From Megaleporinus macrocephalus (lineage: Eukaryota > Chordata > Actinopteri > Characiformes > Anostomidae), in assembly GCA_021613375.1 (NCBI GenBank), contig CM038709.1:34615915-34679914 (forward strand): a stretch of DNA of 64,000 nt, written 5' to 3'. A program made the translations under genes and the position numbers. Below are positions 27,501 to 42,500 of this stretch, piece by piece; within the stretch, counting starts at the first letter, position 1, and each line of letters starts with the position of its first letter. The notes beneath the pieces were generated by a model. That model was not told the origin of the DNA. It searched no databases and was given only the letters and a program-made list of their open reading frames with translations.

Positions 27501-30500
27501 CCTTGCTCATGCACATCATGGACATTGTCTTTGTCACCTCTGATAGTTAAATAGAATAATGTTGTAAAACCTTAACCAAGTTAATATAACTGATATTGTC
27601 TGGTCAAACATTCTTAGATTAGCTCAGTTATAATCCTTCCAATCAAGAACATCCATGACTAAGACTGTGTGTGCATGCACAACAGAAAATTTGCCACTGA
27701 CCTGTAGACTGCCACTGCTTCCCAGTGAGAGCTGTTCTTCATCATCTGACATCTGCAAAGACAGACAAATGTCACAATTTAATGAGGTAAGCTGGGATAA
27801 TTGCAAACAGTTTTAGGATTTAAAAGTTTTGTCAGGTTTAGTATGTAGCTAGGAGAACGAAAACATCTTTTTAACAGGTATACACACCATGTGCGACCAT
27901 ACAAATCGGGTGCTTTTTGCATTTAAACAACTAATCTTTTTTTATTTAGCTGTACTGTCTGTTGAAGGAATAGTTCAATAGTTCAAAAATGGCAATATTT
28001 TTTAAACTATTAACAAAACACCTAGACAGCAATAACAATTGCATAAATTATAAGATACTTGATGGCTATTGGCCTCAATTAATACAAAAAGTACATTATG
28101 TTGTAGGCTGTTTGCCTGTATGCAAATGACTTTTGTCTGTATCAATTGCCAGACAGTGTACCTGGGAAATACACATTTTGCATGTCTTGACACCATGTCT
28201 TCATATTAATGCAAAAATATATCACTTATTAAACCAGACTAAGTGACTATAGCCAGAAATAAAGATGTAGAATATGTGCAAGGTGAAAGTAAAAGAGAAA
28301 TATACAAACCGGGCCATGTTTCTGTGAGGGGTGTGTATAGCGTTCACTGTTCTCCTAATGTCATACAAAAAATAAAAAAGAACAAATAAACGTAAAAAAA
28401 AGTATACGGGTTGAAAACACAGGGAGGAAAGGAAAGCGGAAAAGGAAATGCACAGCACACTGTTTTATTTGTTACTCATAAAACACACATACTGTGCAAT
28501 GATTTATTATGTATAAGTACAAGTCAACAATATGTATGTATATAGACAGACATCAACCCAAAGCTATACAAGCAAGTCCTGCATAATGCATCAACAGCAG
28601 GCTGAATTGTGCCGGTTCTGCAAATCCACATGGCTGCTAAATTTATGAAAAAAAAAACAAAAAACCTGTACAACAGCAAAACACAAAAGAAGGACATCAA
28701 AATCAGAGATGCTTATGTAAAGTTATGTAAACTACAGTCTTAAAAGGGGAGTACCTAAAGGATTTTTAAGTACTGGCAGTGGTTCTACAGTGCTGTGAAA
28801 AAGTATTTGCTCAGTTTCTTTGTTTTCAGTTTCTTCTATTTTTTCATGTGTCAAACAATTTTTAGTAATGAGAAACAACCCAGATAAACACAAAATGCTG
28901 CTTTTAAACGACTCCATTTACTGAAATGAAAAAAGCTGTTTAGCTTTACCGAGCCATATATGAAAAATAAATTATTGTTTCCCAAAAGTGACCAGAAAAA
29001 AACACATACACACACATTTTTCCATTTCTTTGGAAGAAATGGGTCCAGTTATATCTGACATCAAGCCAATACATTCCACCTTAAGAATATAATACCAACA
29101 GTCAAACGTGGTGTTGGTAGTGTGATGGTCATATGCAGCTTTGTTTCTGCAGGACCTGGACAATTTGTCGAAATTGATGGAACCATTAACTCTGTCCTCT
29201 ATTAGAAAATCCTGACAGAGAATGTCCGCCCATAAGTCTATGACCTAAAGCTTAAGCGCAGTCGGCTTAAGCAGCAGAAGAAGGATTCAAAACATATAAG
29301 TTCTGACTTGATTCTATTTAGATACTGTAGCAAGATCTTAAAAGAGCAGTTCATCCTGATAAACTCACCAATACAGACAATTAAAACAAACCTGCAAAGG
29401 AGAGTGACCAAATTTTTTTCACGGTGATGTGAAAGACACATGGCAAGTTATTGCAAATGTCTGACTGCAATTTGTACTGCCAAGAGTAGTACAACCAGTT
29501 ATTAGACTTAGTGGAGCAATGGTTCGCATGGGTCATATAGGTTTTAAATGCATCTTAATTGTATTGACAATTTAAAAGCTGCATTTTGTGTTTCTTTATC
29601 TTATAATTAAATAAGTAAAATGATGTAAAATATTAAAATGTCACATATTAGAAAAAAAGGGGAAAAAAGGGAAATAACTTTACAGCACTATAGATAGTAC
29701 CATAATAGTTAAACATGCATAAAAATATTCACTTAACCTAACAATTAACCTATAAGTCAAATCAGGTGTGTCTTGAGTAGGGAAATCAACAAACTGCAAT
29801 GTTTACTAGCTCCTCAGGACCTGAGCTGAACACAGCTGATATAAGTATTCAAAGAAAAAAACATATTGTTTTTTAACTAATGTTGCAAACAAAGCACAAC
29901 CTTAATTTCATGCATGTTTCAGATTGCTTCATTCATTTACTTGCCCACATAATTATTCAAAATGAACCTTGTTTTAGTTATATGCCTTGAGACACAAACA
30001 GAATGTCATGTAAATATCATAGTACCATCCACTGCTCAATGTCCCCCCATTTGTTGTCCACGATATCCAAACCATAGTATTTCTGAGAACAAAAGTGCAT
30101 AAGGGATACATGACAGAAAACAGAAGGAGAAGCAGGATAAGATAATGATTTAGCCTAGGAGGAAAATTAGCAAATGCATGATAAAGAGTGCTGGTTAATA
30201 TAAAACACAAATAAGATATTAACCATTGCAAATCACACTTATAAATGCATGTTGTAATGTAAATTGTTTCTCACTAATGCTTGGTTGAAACAAGTGGGGA
30301 AATTCTGTTAAAAGTGCAAATTGTAATAATTGCAACAGTACCATGCTTATGTTTGTAAATAAAATTAATTGTAATTATAATTATATAATTGCACATAACA
30401 GTGCAACTACATGTAAACAGTAAAATAACTGTAGACTTCAAATGGTTAATAAAAGTTGAAAAGTATTGGATGTTAAAACATGAAACTTAAAAGTAATTTA

Positions 30501-33500
30501 ACATTTATTTGACAGCATTATACAAAACTCTACAGACTACATAGGTACAATTAACTAAACATCCAAATTCCACCCAAAGCATCCTACCTTCTGGACCTGA
30601 TAAATCTGCAGTAGGGACGGACAGCAGATAGGTTGGAAAAGCAGGTGTAAAGCATGTAAGAAAACAGAAAAAGACAGAGAAAGAGGGCATTGACACATCA
30701 GTTCCACAATACATTACCTAGACAAATAAAATGTATGTTCTACACACACGTAAGGTGTAAAGTAAGTACCTCTATCCTCTACTATGGCTGTGTTTGCTTG
30801 TGTGGATTGTGGCATGTATAGTGATAGTCCTCTCTCCACCACTAGTGAAAATAATAGTGGATCAGATTGTGAGAAGTGCAAGTTAATATTTACTGTGATG
30901 GAGAAAGTGAACCAGTTAGAGGTGCACATCCAGGGTTTAATCAGGGAGCAGAGTTCAGTGTTATCCACCTCGGGTGCCTCAGGGAGAGTTAGTGCCTCAT
31001 CAACTACGGCACTAGAGCTCCGTCAGCAGGGTGAATGGGTGACGTCTCTGTGGCATAGCAACAAAGCTAAAGCTAACGCTAAAGTCTAAGCTAAAGCTAG
31101 TCCAACTGAGCACCACACACCTATTCACGTGTCAAAACAGGTATTCTCCACTCGGTGAAACACCCACCGAGGAGTCTGGTACTCTGGTTATAGAAAGCTC
31201 TTTTGTACGACACGTGAAACTAGCTACTCCTTTAGGGGCACCAGCAGCTAGAGTTATCTGCTTACCAGGAGCCAGGGTGCTGGACATTAGCAGCAACCTT
31301 AAGCTACTAGCAAAGAATAGATATTCGAGGATAGTGGTTATTGTAGGTGGCAATGATATTCGTATGCGGCAGCCTGGGGTCACTAAAACTAATATTAAAG
31401 AGGTGTTCAAAATAGCCCATACAACGTCCGATGCCGTAATATCTTCTGGCCCTATTCCAAGATAGCAAAGTGCTAAAGCTTACAGAACGTCCAAGTGGTG
31501 TGCAGAAAACCATCAGGGTTTTATAGACAATTGGTCCAAGTTTGAGGGAAAGCCTGGTCTCGTAGGGTGGGACGGTGTCCACCCCACGCAGGAGGGTGCC
31601 GCTCTGCTATCGCGCAGCATAGCCCATAGTCTGTTAATTAGTCGGCAGAGCAACATAGATAGTTGCTGACTGTCCAGAGCCGGGACCAGGCAGCAGACAA
31701 ACAGGCTAAACCGACTGTCAGCTCGCTGCCTTGAGATGTCACCTTGGTACAACTATATAGATGTAGATCTAGTTCTGACTCAAGGTGTTGACATACATCA
31801 TTTACTGTTCTTCTACAGACTTTGGTAGTTTCAGATCATTACCTGATTTCATATAAACTGAGTCTTGGTTAAAATGTATATACACATCACCCCGTTTATG
31901 CATGAAACTTTCAATAACGCCAAATACAGCTCAACACTATATTGAAATCCTTCCGGATTTATCAAACATAGCTTTTCCATCACCAGACCCAACAGAGCTA
32001 GACAGATTAACACACTGCATAGAAAATACATTCCGATCAACTTCAGACAATGTTGCACCTATAAAAACTAAAATTCAACAGTACAAGCTCACTCCGTGGT
32101 ACAACAATAAAATTACGCACCTTAAGACAGACAATATGGAAACTAGAGCACAAATGGCGAGTGACCAAGCTGGAAGTATTTCACTCTGCTTGGAAGGACA
32201 GCCTTAGCAGGTACACAAAGGCACTTAATAAAAGTTCAGCATACCTGTCCTCATTTATCGAACCCAACAAAAGCAATCCTAGAGTTTTATTTAGCACAAT
32301 CGCAAAACTTACCAAAAGCCAGGCAGAAACTGAACCTCAAATACCCACCAATTATAGCTGCAATGATTTCATGAACTTCTTCACAAATTATTAGCTTCCT
32401 GCTGTTGACCCGTGACTTTCTTAGATATCTCTTTTATTTTCCAAGAATAGTTTGAATTCATCTGAGGTCTACCATATTATTATTATTTTTTTTTTTTTTT
32501 TTTTCCTTCCCCTCCTAGAGTGGGAGGCTCTGGTGAGCAGGGGGGAATGGGGGCTGTTCTATACTTAAGTCATTTATTTATTTGTTATTGTTATTTTTGT
32601 TTTTAACTCGTTGATATGATCACTCTTCATCAATGTTAAAATAAAAACAGTTGTTCAAAAAAAAAAAAGGAATAGCGTTATCCTAGTTCACCTCCTACCT
32701 CACTGTACGGTTTCGGTTCATACAATTAAATAATGAATCATTTAATTATACAAGAGTAAAATATGGAGTTCTGCAGGGTTCTGTTTTAGGTCCTCTGTTA
32801 TTCACACTATACATGTTGCCATTAGGCTAATTTATAAATAGACATGGAATTAGTTTCCGCTGCTATGCTGATACACAGCTGTACATATCAGCCAGCCCAG
32901 ATGATAAATCCAGATTAAATAAAATAGAAGATTGTGTGAAAGATATGAGACATTTGATGCTGCAGAACTTTTTTCTTTTAAATCCAGATAAAACTGAAGT
33001 TCTCATTGTTGTCAGCTGAATGCTGCAGCTAGACTACTAACTAAAACCAGGAAATTTGATCAGGGTAGCCCAGTTTTATCAGCGCTACCCTGGCTTCCTG
33101 TTAAATTCCGTATCGACCATAATTTCTTTTTTTTTGTACAATTTTTTTGTTTTTTTTGTACAAAGGTGTCAAAAATATTCACATTCATTACTCAGGTAGA
33201 AGTATAGATTCTAGGGTTTAAAGAAAACGTTTGTAGAAGTTAAAGTACCAACTCAAACTTTTTACTCAAGTAAAAGTGTAAATGTACTGGTTTCAAAACT
33301 ACTTCAAGTATAAAAGTAAAAGTAATGTAAGGGGAAAAACTGACATTAAGGACAAAAGCTTAACCACAGGAACCTATAGTGCACTAGCCCACCTCCCCCA
33401 AAAATTGTTATGGTAAAAACCATAATGAATATAATGTTATACTAAAAAAATTTATGTTGAAAAATTTGGGATGCACTAGGCTTACTGTTTTAGCTGCATA

Positions 33501-36500
33501 TATATACCCATTGAAAATGAATGTATTTTAGTGCAATGCAAATATATTAAAGAACCATATATGTGTCCTACTGAGCATTAACATGTCCTTCATAGAGCGG
33601 AAGATATGACGACTAGCTGCCTATAAGTATTGTAATGGTGAAGTCAAACTTCTAAGACATGTTATCAATAACCTTTATCGGAATGTAAATGCACATGAAT
33701 GAAAAGCCCTGCCAACCTGGGAATTTTTTTTGAGTATCAACTTCTTGCGGTGGGGCGGCGCAGCACATCACATCACGGCACAACAGCGCGGTGTAAGGTC
33801 TGGTACATTTGCTGATCAGTATTGATTGAGTTCACATGCTCGCTCATCACAACTTATTACTAAACACGTAGTACCCACTAAGTTCACCTAGTTATGCAAC
33901 ATACAAGGAGACTATGAAGAACACAAGAACTATTTTAATGTAATGGCCATATATTTCAGTTTTCAGTGCTTTTATACACTTCCTTACCAAGACATTTGGC
34001 ATATGGCAACTGAAAATCCCTAAAAATATGTCCCTTAAACATACTTGAAAATTTTATTGGCCTACGGCATATTATGTGTCTTAAATACATTGGACATTAT
34101 AAATAACAATAAACCTCTACTTTCTAGAAGATATTAACTGTTCTTTCAGGACAATACAATAATATCACTCTAAATTACAAAACATTGCAGCATAAATAAT
34201 CCTGATATCTAATCACAGAGGAAATGTACAGAGAATATTTCATTGCCACATTTCAATCTCGTTATGCCCAGTCACTCTGGAACATTTTGACAGACTTTCA
34301 AAAGCAGTACTTCTTGCATTAACCATTGGCAAAAAAATGAAACAGTTTGTGATTAATATTAAATTAAACTATTGCCTGATACCCTGGACTGAAATCTGTT
34401 ATTATTATGAACATTTCATGCCATTTAATGTGTTAAATTACAATTATCACCAAAATACATTTGAACATGTTGGTGATATTGGATGCCATTTACTTAAAAA
34501 CTTCATAATTCATATGTACATAGTATTATAGACTGACATCTGCTGACTTTATGGACTACCTATTAGAAATTGCTATTTCAAAAAGCTGCTTTATCTCAGG
34601 TCTGCATGTGCAATGACTCTTACCAACAAGTGTATAGCGGTTGCGCATACACAGTTCACGTGTGCCTAGTTTAACTGCGTTTTGGCCATAGGCGACCAGC
34701 TTAACCAGAGTTTAAAGTTAATAGGGGAATAGGCAAGCGGGCAGCAGGAATCAGTGAATGCATGATTATAAAAAAATAAAACCACCCCACTTCAATACTC
34801 AAGCACAAAAATTTAACTCGAGCACAGAAAGCAGTCAAAGGTGATGACTGATGACAGTATGAAGATGGACTGAGAGGTATCGTTACTTTCATTTTGACGG
34901 CTCTCCGCTTATAGCCTGTTTGAAGAGTTTAAAACTAGCGCTACGATTGGTCTTCTTTTTCCAACAGGTTGCTGCACAGTGCGGTTACACCCATAGACGA
35001 CTTGCCTAGTGCGCGAATTTACAGACAGTTAAACTCAAAGCCATCAATGGCTTTTTACGTATTTTGAAGTGACAAATCATAGCAGTGTAGTTTGATGTCT
35101 AAATGTGTATCTGCTACGCAAAATGTGTAAAGGTTGACAGGTCTGGAATTGGAGTATTGAGGCTATTTTTTTAAATGTAAGGAGTAGAAAGTACAGATAA
35201 TGTCGAGAAAATGTAAGGAGTAGAAGTAAAAAGTCAGCTGAAAAATAATTACTCCAGTAAAGTATAAATAGCCAAAATTTCTACTTAAGTAAGGTAACAA
35301 AGCCCCCAAATTGTGAAATAATCACCCAGTTAATGTTTGGGACTCTGACACAACTCTGTCTCAACCTTTAAGTCTAGACTGAAAACATACTTGTTTAGTT
35401 TAGCTTTTGGTGATTAATCATCCCCTTTAGATAAAATCAGGTGATCCAGGGGTTCATGGACACAGAGGCTTATAGTAAACTGAGATGTTGGTGCTGTTGT
35501 CCATCACTTCACACTATCACACAGGTTGGTTGACGGTGGAGTGGGGGAATCCCAGTGTCTTAGGGTGCTATGTCTATATTACCTTCTGGTTCTCTTTTTA
35601 ATTAATGCTGTTATAGTTAGTTTACATTTACATTTTTGGCATTTAGCAGACGTTCTGCCAGAGTCACCATCCACACCCTGAAATTGATTTTATTTGTTTT
35701 TTTGTTTAAAATTTTCTATAGTCATGCTCCTGACCCGAACTAATTTGAACTCTTTACTCTTTCAGACATAACGACTGTCCTCCTGTCCTGCTAAACGCTG
35801 TTGGAAGACTGACCATCAGGGCCTCTTCCTCACCTATCACCAACCAGTTCTCCTGCCCATTTGTGCCAACTGCAACATCCTTAATTACATCAGTGTGCCA
35901 TCCAGATGGACCAGCATTGATATAGGATGGGGCTCTTTCAATTCACTCACACTTTTCATAAAGACTCAGTCAAAGACTGCCTCAGTCAGAGACCTCAGAG
36001 GCCTCTACCTGTGCTGTTTCTAAAGCGTTGCCATCCTGACATCAAAAAGATTCTCTTAATCCTTTAAAATCACAACCCTAAGCGGAACTGACATGGAACG
36101 AGGAACTACATTGGCATATGGCTAGATGATAAATTTACTTTTAAACAGCAGGCAAAAAAGCTTACAGGTAAGCTGAGGTAAAAGCTTGGCTTCCTGTATC
36201 GAAATCATGCTTTCCAACGCACACAATAAACTAAATTGTTGAAGCAACACTGCTGTCTGTGCTGGATTACAGTGATGTGATCTACAGACATGCATTTGCA
36301 GCCACATTTAAGATCCATTACTGGTCACCTCTACAGCACACATCACTGTTTATTATATGGAAAGGTTGGGTGTTCTTCTCTAGCTATGCGTTACGAAACA
36401 CATTGGTTTCTTTTCATTTTTAAAGCACTTTCTAGTCGTATGCCATCGTATATCACAACAATGCTTACTGAGAATAGCACAAATTATGGAACTCGATCCA

Positions 36501-39500
36501 CCCTCCAGGTTCCTAGAGCTTTTACTGAGCTGGGAAAATCTGCTTTTAGCTACAGTGCACCAGCAAGCTGGAACTCACTGCAAGAAACACTAAAGCTCAG
36601 TTCGCTGGTGTCACGAAGTAATTTTAAACTCTTAATTTCTAACTAGTGTTTTATTTTATTTTAGTTAACAGTTTCATGATTTTGACATTCAGTTATCTTT
36701 TTTCATTTTTCTTTTAATTTCCTTTTACCATTCTTTTATTTTAATTTTACTCTTGTATTATTATTATTGTTATTATTACTTCGATTATTTCTTTTACTGT
36801 TTTATGTTGTACTACAATATCTATTTTTATTGACTTATTTTTTTACTTTTGTCTTGGTTTTAGTTTCTTATTCTGCTTTTATTTGTTTTTCTTTTACGAT
36901 TTATCTCATAAAATGTTGTCTTTGTTTTTATTGTTTCTTTTACGTTTTAAGTACTTATTAAAATTCATTTTAACTTATTTTCAATCTCTTTTTGTTTAAC
37001 ATTGTAAATGATCTCCCTCAATGTACTCCCATGTAAAAATAAAAGTTGACTGACTGATTGATTGATTAATTAAGTGATTGATTTAGCTTTTCTTTGGTAT
37101 TTAGATTAAATTGTAAATACTGTTTTAACAGAAGAGGATAAGTTTCCCGTTGTGAGTCTTAGTCCCTCCCAAGGGACCAATATGTGGTAACTGTCTGTTT
37201 TCAAACTTGTGTAAAGCTGCTTTGTGACAACATTGTCGTAAAAAGCGTTATACAAATAAAGTTGAATTGAATAAAATATGTTTGAACTTATTTCCTCAAA
37301 AAAAGATTTGACTTGATAGAGAATTCTCTTTTCCTAACTCTGTTCCTTCTTAAAGCAAAATGTGTCACTGGTCCTCATTTAGGCACATTATTAATAATTT
37401 TAAAGATCTTAGTTTTTCTAAACTGATGCGCACATTTCAAAATTACATACCAAATCCAAAACTATAAAAACCTTAATCTCCTATGAGTCATGAGTTACTG
37501 TTTACAACAATCTATGCATCTTGATCATTATTATGAAATACACATTAATTTACTAGACTATACACAAGACCACTGTATATTATATTCACTGCGAATATGC
37601 AAAAAAAGTGCTGTGAACGCACAGCCTAAGCAGATGTATTTATCAGACATGCTTGTCAGCAGGGAAGTAAAATAAAGCCAAGTAAAGTAGATCTCTATAG
37701 TAAAGAATCATTTAAGTACTTTCATAAAGATAGAACACTTAAGGGTAAAGAAAAGTGTTTTTAAAAGCTAATATAAATTTTGGGCAGGCAGTGGGGCTGA
37801 TAAAATGAAAATATATTGTAAAACCAAGGAGGTGGTTTTTAATGTTATGGCTGATCTGTGTATATATTTACACACACAGGATCACAGACACACACATACA
37901 CAATTAGGCCTAGGCAATAGGGTGATGTTATGTGACCCAATGCCGATATATGACATGCACGAAATCACACGCTGTGAGGGGCATGGAACTGCAGGAGCCC
38001 ACTGCTTCATAATTTTCTGAAATGTCCTGAACTAAAGGATGGAACAGAAAGTGGAAACGTGATGACATCCAACTACAATGCCCAGCTGTGTCACATCAAA
38101 ACAGCATTTACAAAGCACACATTTCTTTTCAGAAACACATAGGGACTCCCCTGCTGCTGAAAAAAATCCTACACACTGCATAACATCATGACATGCTAAT
38201 AATGACTTTTTGACTTTTTTTGTGAGGTGCACTGTGACCATTATGAGTTACTCTTTTCCTATTTTTTCTCACTAGCAAGCACTGAGCATCTGGGAGGTTG
38301 GCTCATGCTGGGTCTGCGTCAATCCTGTTTGAATCCTATTGATTAACAGGCTTTACCATGCTAGTGTTGCTGTTTTATATTAGTAAAAGAGGTCATGCTT
38401 AAATATATTTGACAAGGATTTATAATATGAATCATCATGGCAGTGTTCAAAATCACCAGCTTTCGGCAATAAAAAAGGCATTCCTAAATCAATAAAAGGC
38501 CAGTTCTAGCTCAACTCTTTGAGTCCAGCCCAGTGGGAAACTGTTTAGCTTGCCTAATATTGGTCCGAGATCACAGCGGCTGCTTCAAATCTCACTGGAC
38601 TTAGCTCATCCAATATTGCAATGGTCTGTGATTACAACGGTTAAATTTCCACTAGGGTCAAACAGTTCCTGCATTACAGCTAGACTGAGCTAATAGTATG
38701 AACTCTGTGGAGCTAGCCAAACTACGTGCAGCCCTATCTACACAGAGGGCTGTTACTGGCTATTATGAGCAGGTTTTGATGAAAATCCTGGCCTGCAGCT
38801 TATATCACAGACTCTACTGCTGCCCTTGCTATTCCCCACCAAAAGGGGCCCCCTTAAGTACTATCTCTCATTACTGATTAAGCCCTAGCTTGGGCTACCC
38901 CTGTCTGGGAAAATGACCCAGTAAAAAGCATCTCATCTGATTTATCATCTGGTTAATAGCTGTCATGCAACTGGCTCCTGTCTCCTGCATATCAGACAGA
39001 GGAAAGATTCAAGTTTCAATTTTTGGCTTCCGAAAGTGTGTGGAATTCGGACCCCCTTGAGAAACTCATCATGCAGGCCCTCAAATTAGATCATCTTTGG
39101 AGGTGGCACAGGAAAAGGGAGAGTTGGCAGGTTTCACACCTAGATGCCGTCCTCCTCAGGAACACAGTGTCCTCCCCACAGCTCAGAACATCAGGATAGG
39201 CTGAGGAGCCCATGCAATTGAGCCATACTCGCCTGTCCTAGCAAGAAAGAAATACCTGCATGAAGCAGGGCTGGTGTTTGTACTGCTGGCAGCGCAGCAA
39301 TTTTGCTCACCAAGCTGAAAGGAAAAACCCAGGCCTGTTCCTTTAGAGAGAATGATGAGGGCTTTTACTCTCTCACTCCACCTTAAAGCCAATCTCTTGT
39401 AATACACCTCTGGGCTTTCGTGGACTGGGGGGCTGCAGGTAATTTCAGCAATGCTACACTGGCCACAGCATTGGGACTGCTTGGATCCCTTAGAGCATCC

Positions 39501-42500
39501 TCTTTTTGCCTTAGACAGACAGTCCCTTTGGTCTGGGAGAATCATCCAGCAACTCAGCCCATTACCCTGCACCTAGGAGGTTTTGTCATACAAATCATCC
39601 TGATGCTTATTCAGGCCTATGAGCTGCAGCCTCTTGGTTGTGCTGCAGGGTCACAATTTACAAGTAGACTGGCAAACTCTATCAGTGGCTGGATGGGGAC
39701 CCCTATTCAATAAGTTCTCCCCGATAGGGGAGTAGCGATGCTAAGGATCAGATATATCCTGAGTCCCAAAAGAATATTCAGCAAGCAGAAGGCCCAAGAC
39801 TTGCCACCACACAGGCCATTGACCTTCTCTATTGCACCATCCCTCCCAGAGGATGTCTATTTTCCCTCTCAAGTCCCCGGAAAGTGGTCATGGAAGAGTA
39901 CATTTAAGAAGCTTTGGCGCAGGGCTTCATACAGCCTTCCACCTCACTGGCAGCAGCAGGGCTTTTCTTCATGGGGAAGAAGCATGGAGGCATTCGACCC
40001 TGCATAGATTATGGGGGCCTCAATAAGATTACTATAAAAGACTGCTACTCCCTGCTGTTGATAACTACGTCATTTCTGGTGCTGCAGCAGGCCGTAATAT
40101 TCACTAAACTGGTGAAGTGGAAGATGGTGTTAATCACTGGGCATTATGACTACTATGTTTGTCATCAAGTTAAAAAAGATTTCAGAAAAGCTTGTCCAAT
40201 CTCACATCAATGCAGCCGGGTTACACCTTACAGCAACATGCACTTTTATGCATGAATGAATCACATTATAATTTCACTTAACCACACAAAATGCCAGCCA
40301 AATGAAGTCCAGACAAAGTAAATTAGATTTGATCTAGACATGAAAGATTTGTTAATGCAAGGTGTAAAAAAGCTCATAGTTGCTAAAAAATAATGTTAAA
40401 TAGGTTCATTCTCGGTTAGAGAATGTACAGAAATTGGAAGTTACTCTAAAAATGGCTCAGATTTGGTTTTACTCTTGAGTGAATGAGTGAGCTGGGCAAT
40501 GCAGGCCTTACAGCATGACTGTGTGAATATATTAAGCTGTTATATTTATATTTACCTCCTTCTGCTGCCTCTCCAGCTCCCTCATGCGGATCTCACGGGC
40601 TTCTGCTCTAGCTGCCCTTTTAGCTGCCAATCGAGTTTCAGCCTGAAGGGGGAAATTAATCATGTTCATACAGGATAAAACCATGCATGTATCAGTAAAA
40701 ACATTAAATAACATTATTAAATAATGTTATAAAAGGTTATTTAAATAATGTCACAGTTTATTGTCTCCATTTGCCTTTAAAACAATGACAACCAACAGAC
40801 TTCAGACAGCTTAGAAAGCTTTAAACTACTATGTAATATTTATTTTACTGATTTTTATTTTATTATTGTGATAAGTATGTTGAAATACAAATCCGATGTA
40901 AAAATTACCATCATTCTTGTTCTGAGATCAACCTACAACCCTAATTCCAATAAGTTTGGGCCGCAGACCCATATTTATTTCACAATAGAACACAGAACAC
41001 ATATCAGATGTTGAAAGTAGGATATTTTTTCAATTTCCTGAAAATGATTAACTAATTTAGAAACTGATGGCAGCAACACATCTCAAAAAAAGTGGGACTG
41101 ATTAAAGACCATTCCCGATCAGACCAACCATTTCAGAGTTGGAACTATAAATCAGATAACATCATAACATAACAACATCACTAATTATATAAATCAGATT
41201 TTTTTTTTAAAAGTGTTGCACAATGCAACTTTATACAAAGTTATCTGCAAAATATATCTCTTACATTATTTTATTTATTAAATGAAAAAAGATATCCAAG
41301 ACAAACTGCCCATAAGGGAAAAACATTTGTTTTCTCAATCAGCCATATTTAGTTCATAATGCATTTGTTTTGTATTTGTGCTGTAAAGTACCACTTTTGT
41401 CTTAAACATAAAAAAACATGTTCTAGTTGCCTTAACCTCAGAACCTTGTCTTGGAAATTGGAAGTTGTTGTTGAGACCAGGCAAGTCCGGTACCGTTATG
41501 CAAGGTAACAAGAAGCTGAATTATATTATGAATTATAATTATATATGAACTTCCTTGATTTAAAAAAAAAAAAAAGGGCCAGACTTTGTAACACTCTTTT
41601 GCAGTTCTGACTGAATTTGACATGTTTGTACATATATACATAAATACGCTGTGTCTAATCTACTAATACCAGTGCAGCACAAACTAACACACCACCATCA
41701 TGTCAGTGTCAACGCAGTGCTGAGAATGACCCACCACCCTGATGATATCTGCTCTGTGGTGGTCCTTTGGGGGTCCTGATCATTAAACAACAGGATGAAA
41801 GGGGGCTAACAAAGTATACAGAGAAATAATTGGACTACAGTTGGCAAGTTCATGTGTTTTGTACATTGGACAATGTGTGTGAATACAAGGAGGTGGTTTT
41901 TAATGTTATGGCTGATCGGTGTAAGTTTTAGCGGTTCTGACTACAACACTAGTCACATGTTAGTGAGCAAAAAAAGTGTGTGGGAGAGAGAGAGTGTGAG
42001 GCAGAGAAAGGCGGGGGGTGGAATGCAAGGCTAAGAGAGAACTTCCTTCCTGGTAATAACAGCAGAAAACACTTGCAAGAGACTAACAACACACTAACCC
42101 AGAGTTTTAATCCCATTCAGTAAAACAAAAATTCACATACACAGTCCACAATTTCTCTCTTACATCCACATAGACAACCTCATTTTTAAATAAAAGTTGG
42201 GATGATGTGCAACACGTTAATAAAATCAGAATGCAGTTGTGTGCAAAGCCTATATTTATGTTTTAAAAAAAATACAAATACATATAAAATACTGAAACTG
42301 TGAAGATGGTTCACTGAAGTTATTACTTTACGTAGCTCTCTGAACGAAGTAAAGTCTTTATTTTATTCATTATGTACAATCAGCCATACATACAACTCAA
42401 CTCTTCATAAGTATCATGATTTACACAGTTGAGCACAAGCAATGCCACACATTCAGCATACAACTTTATCCATTTTGCATGTAGAAAGTCTGTCTTTGCA

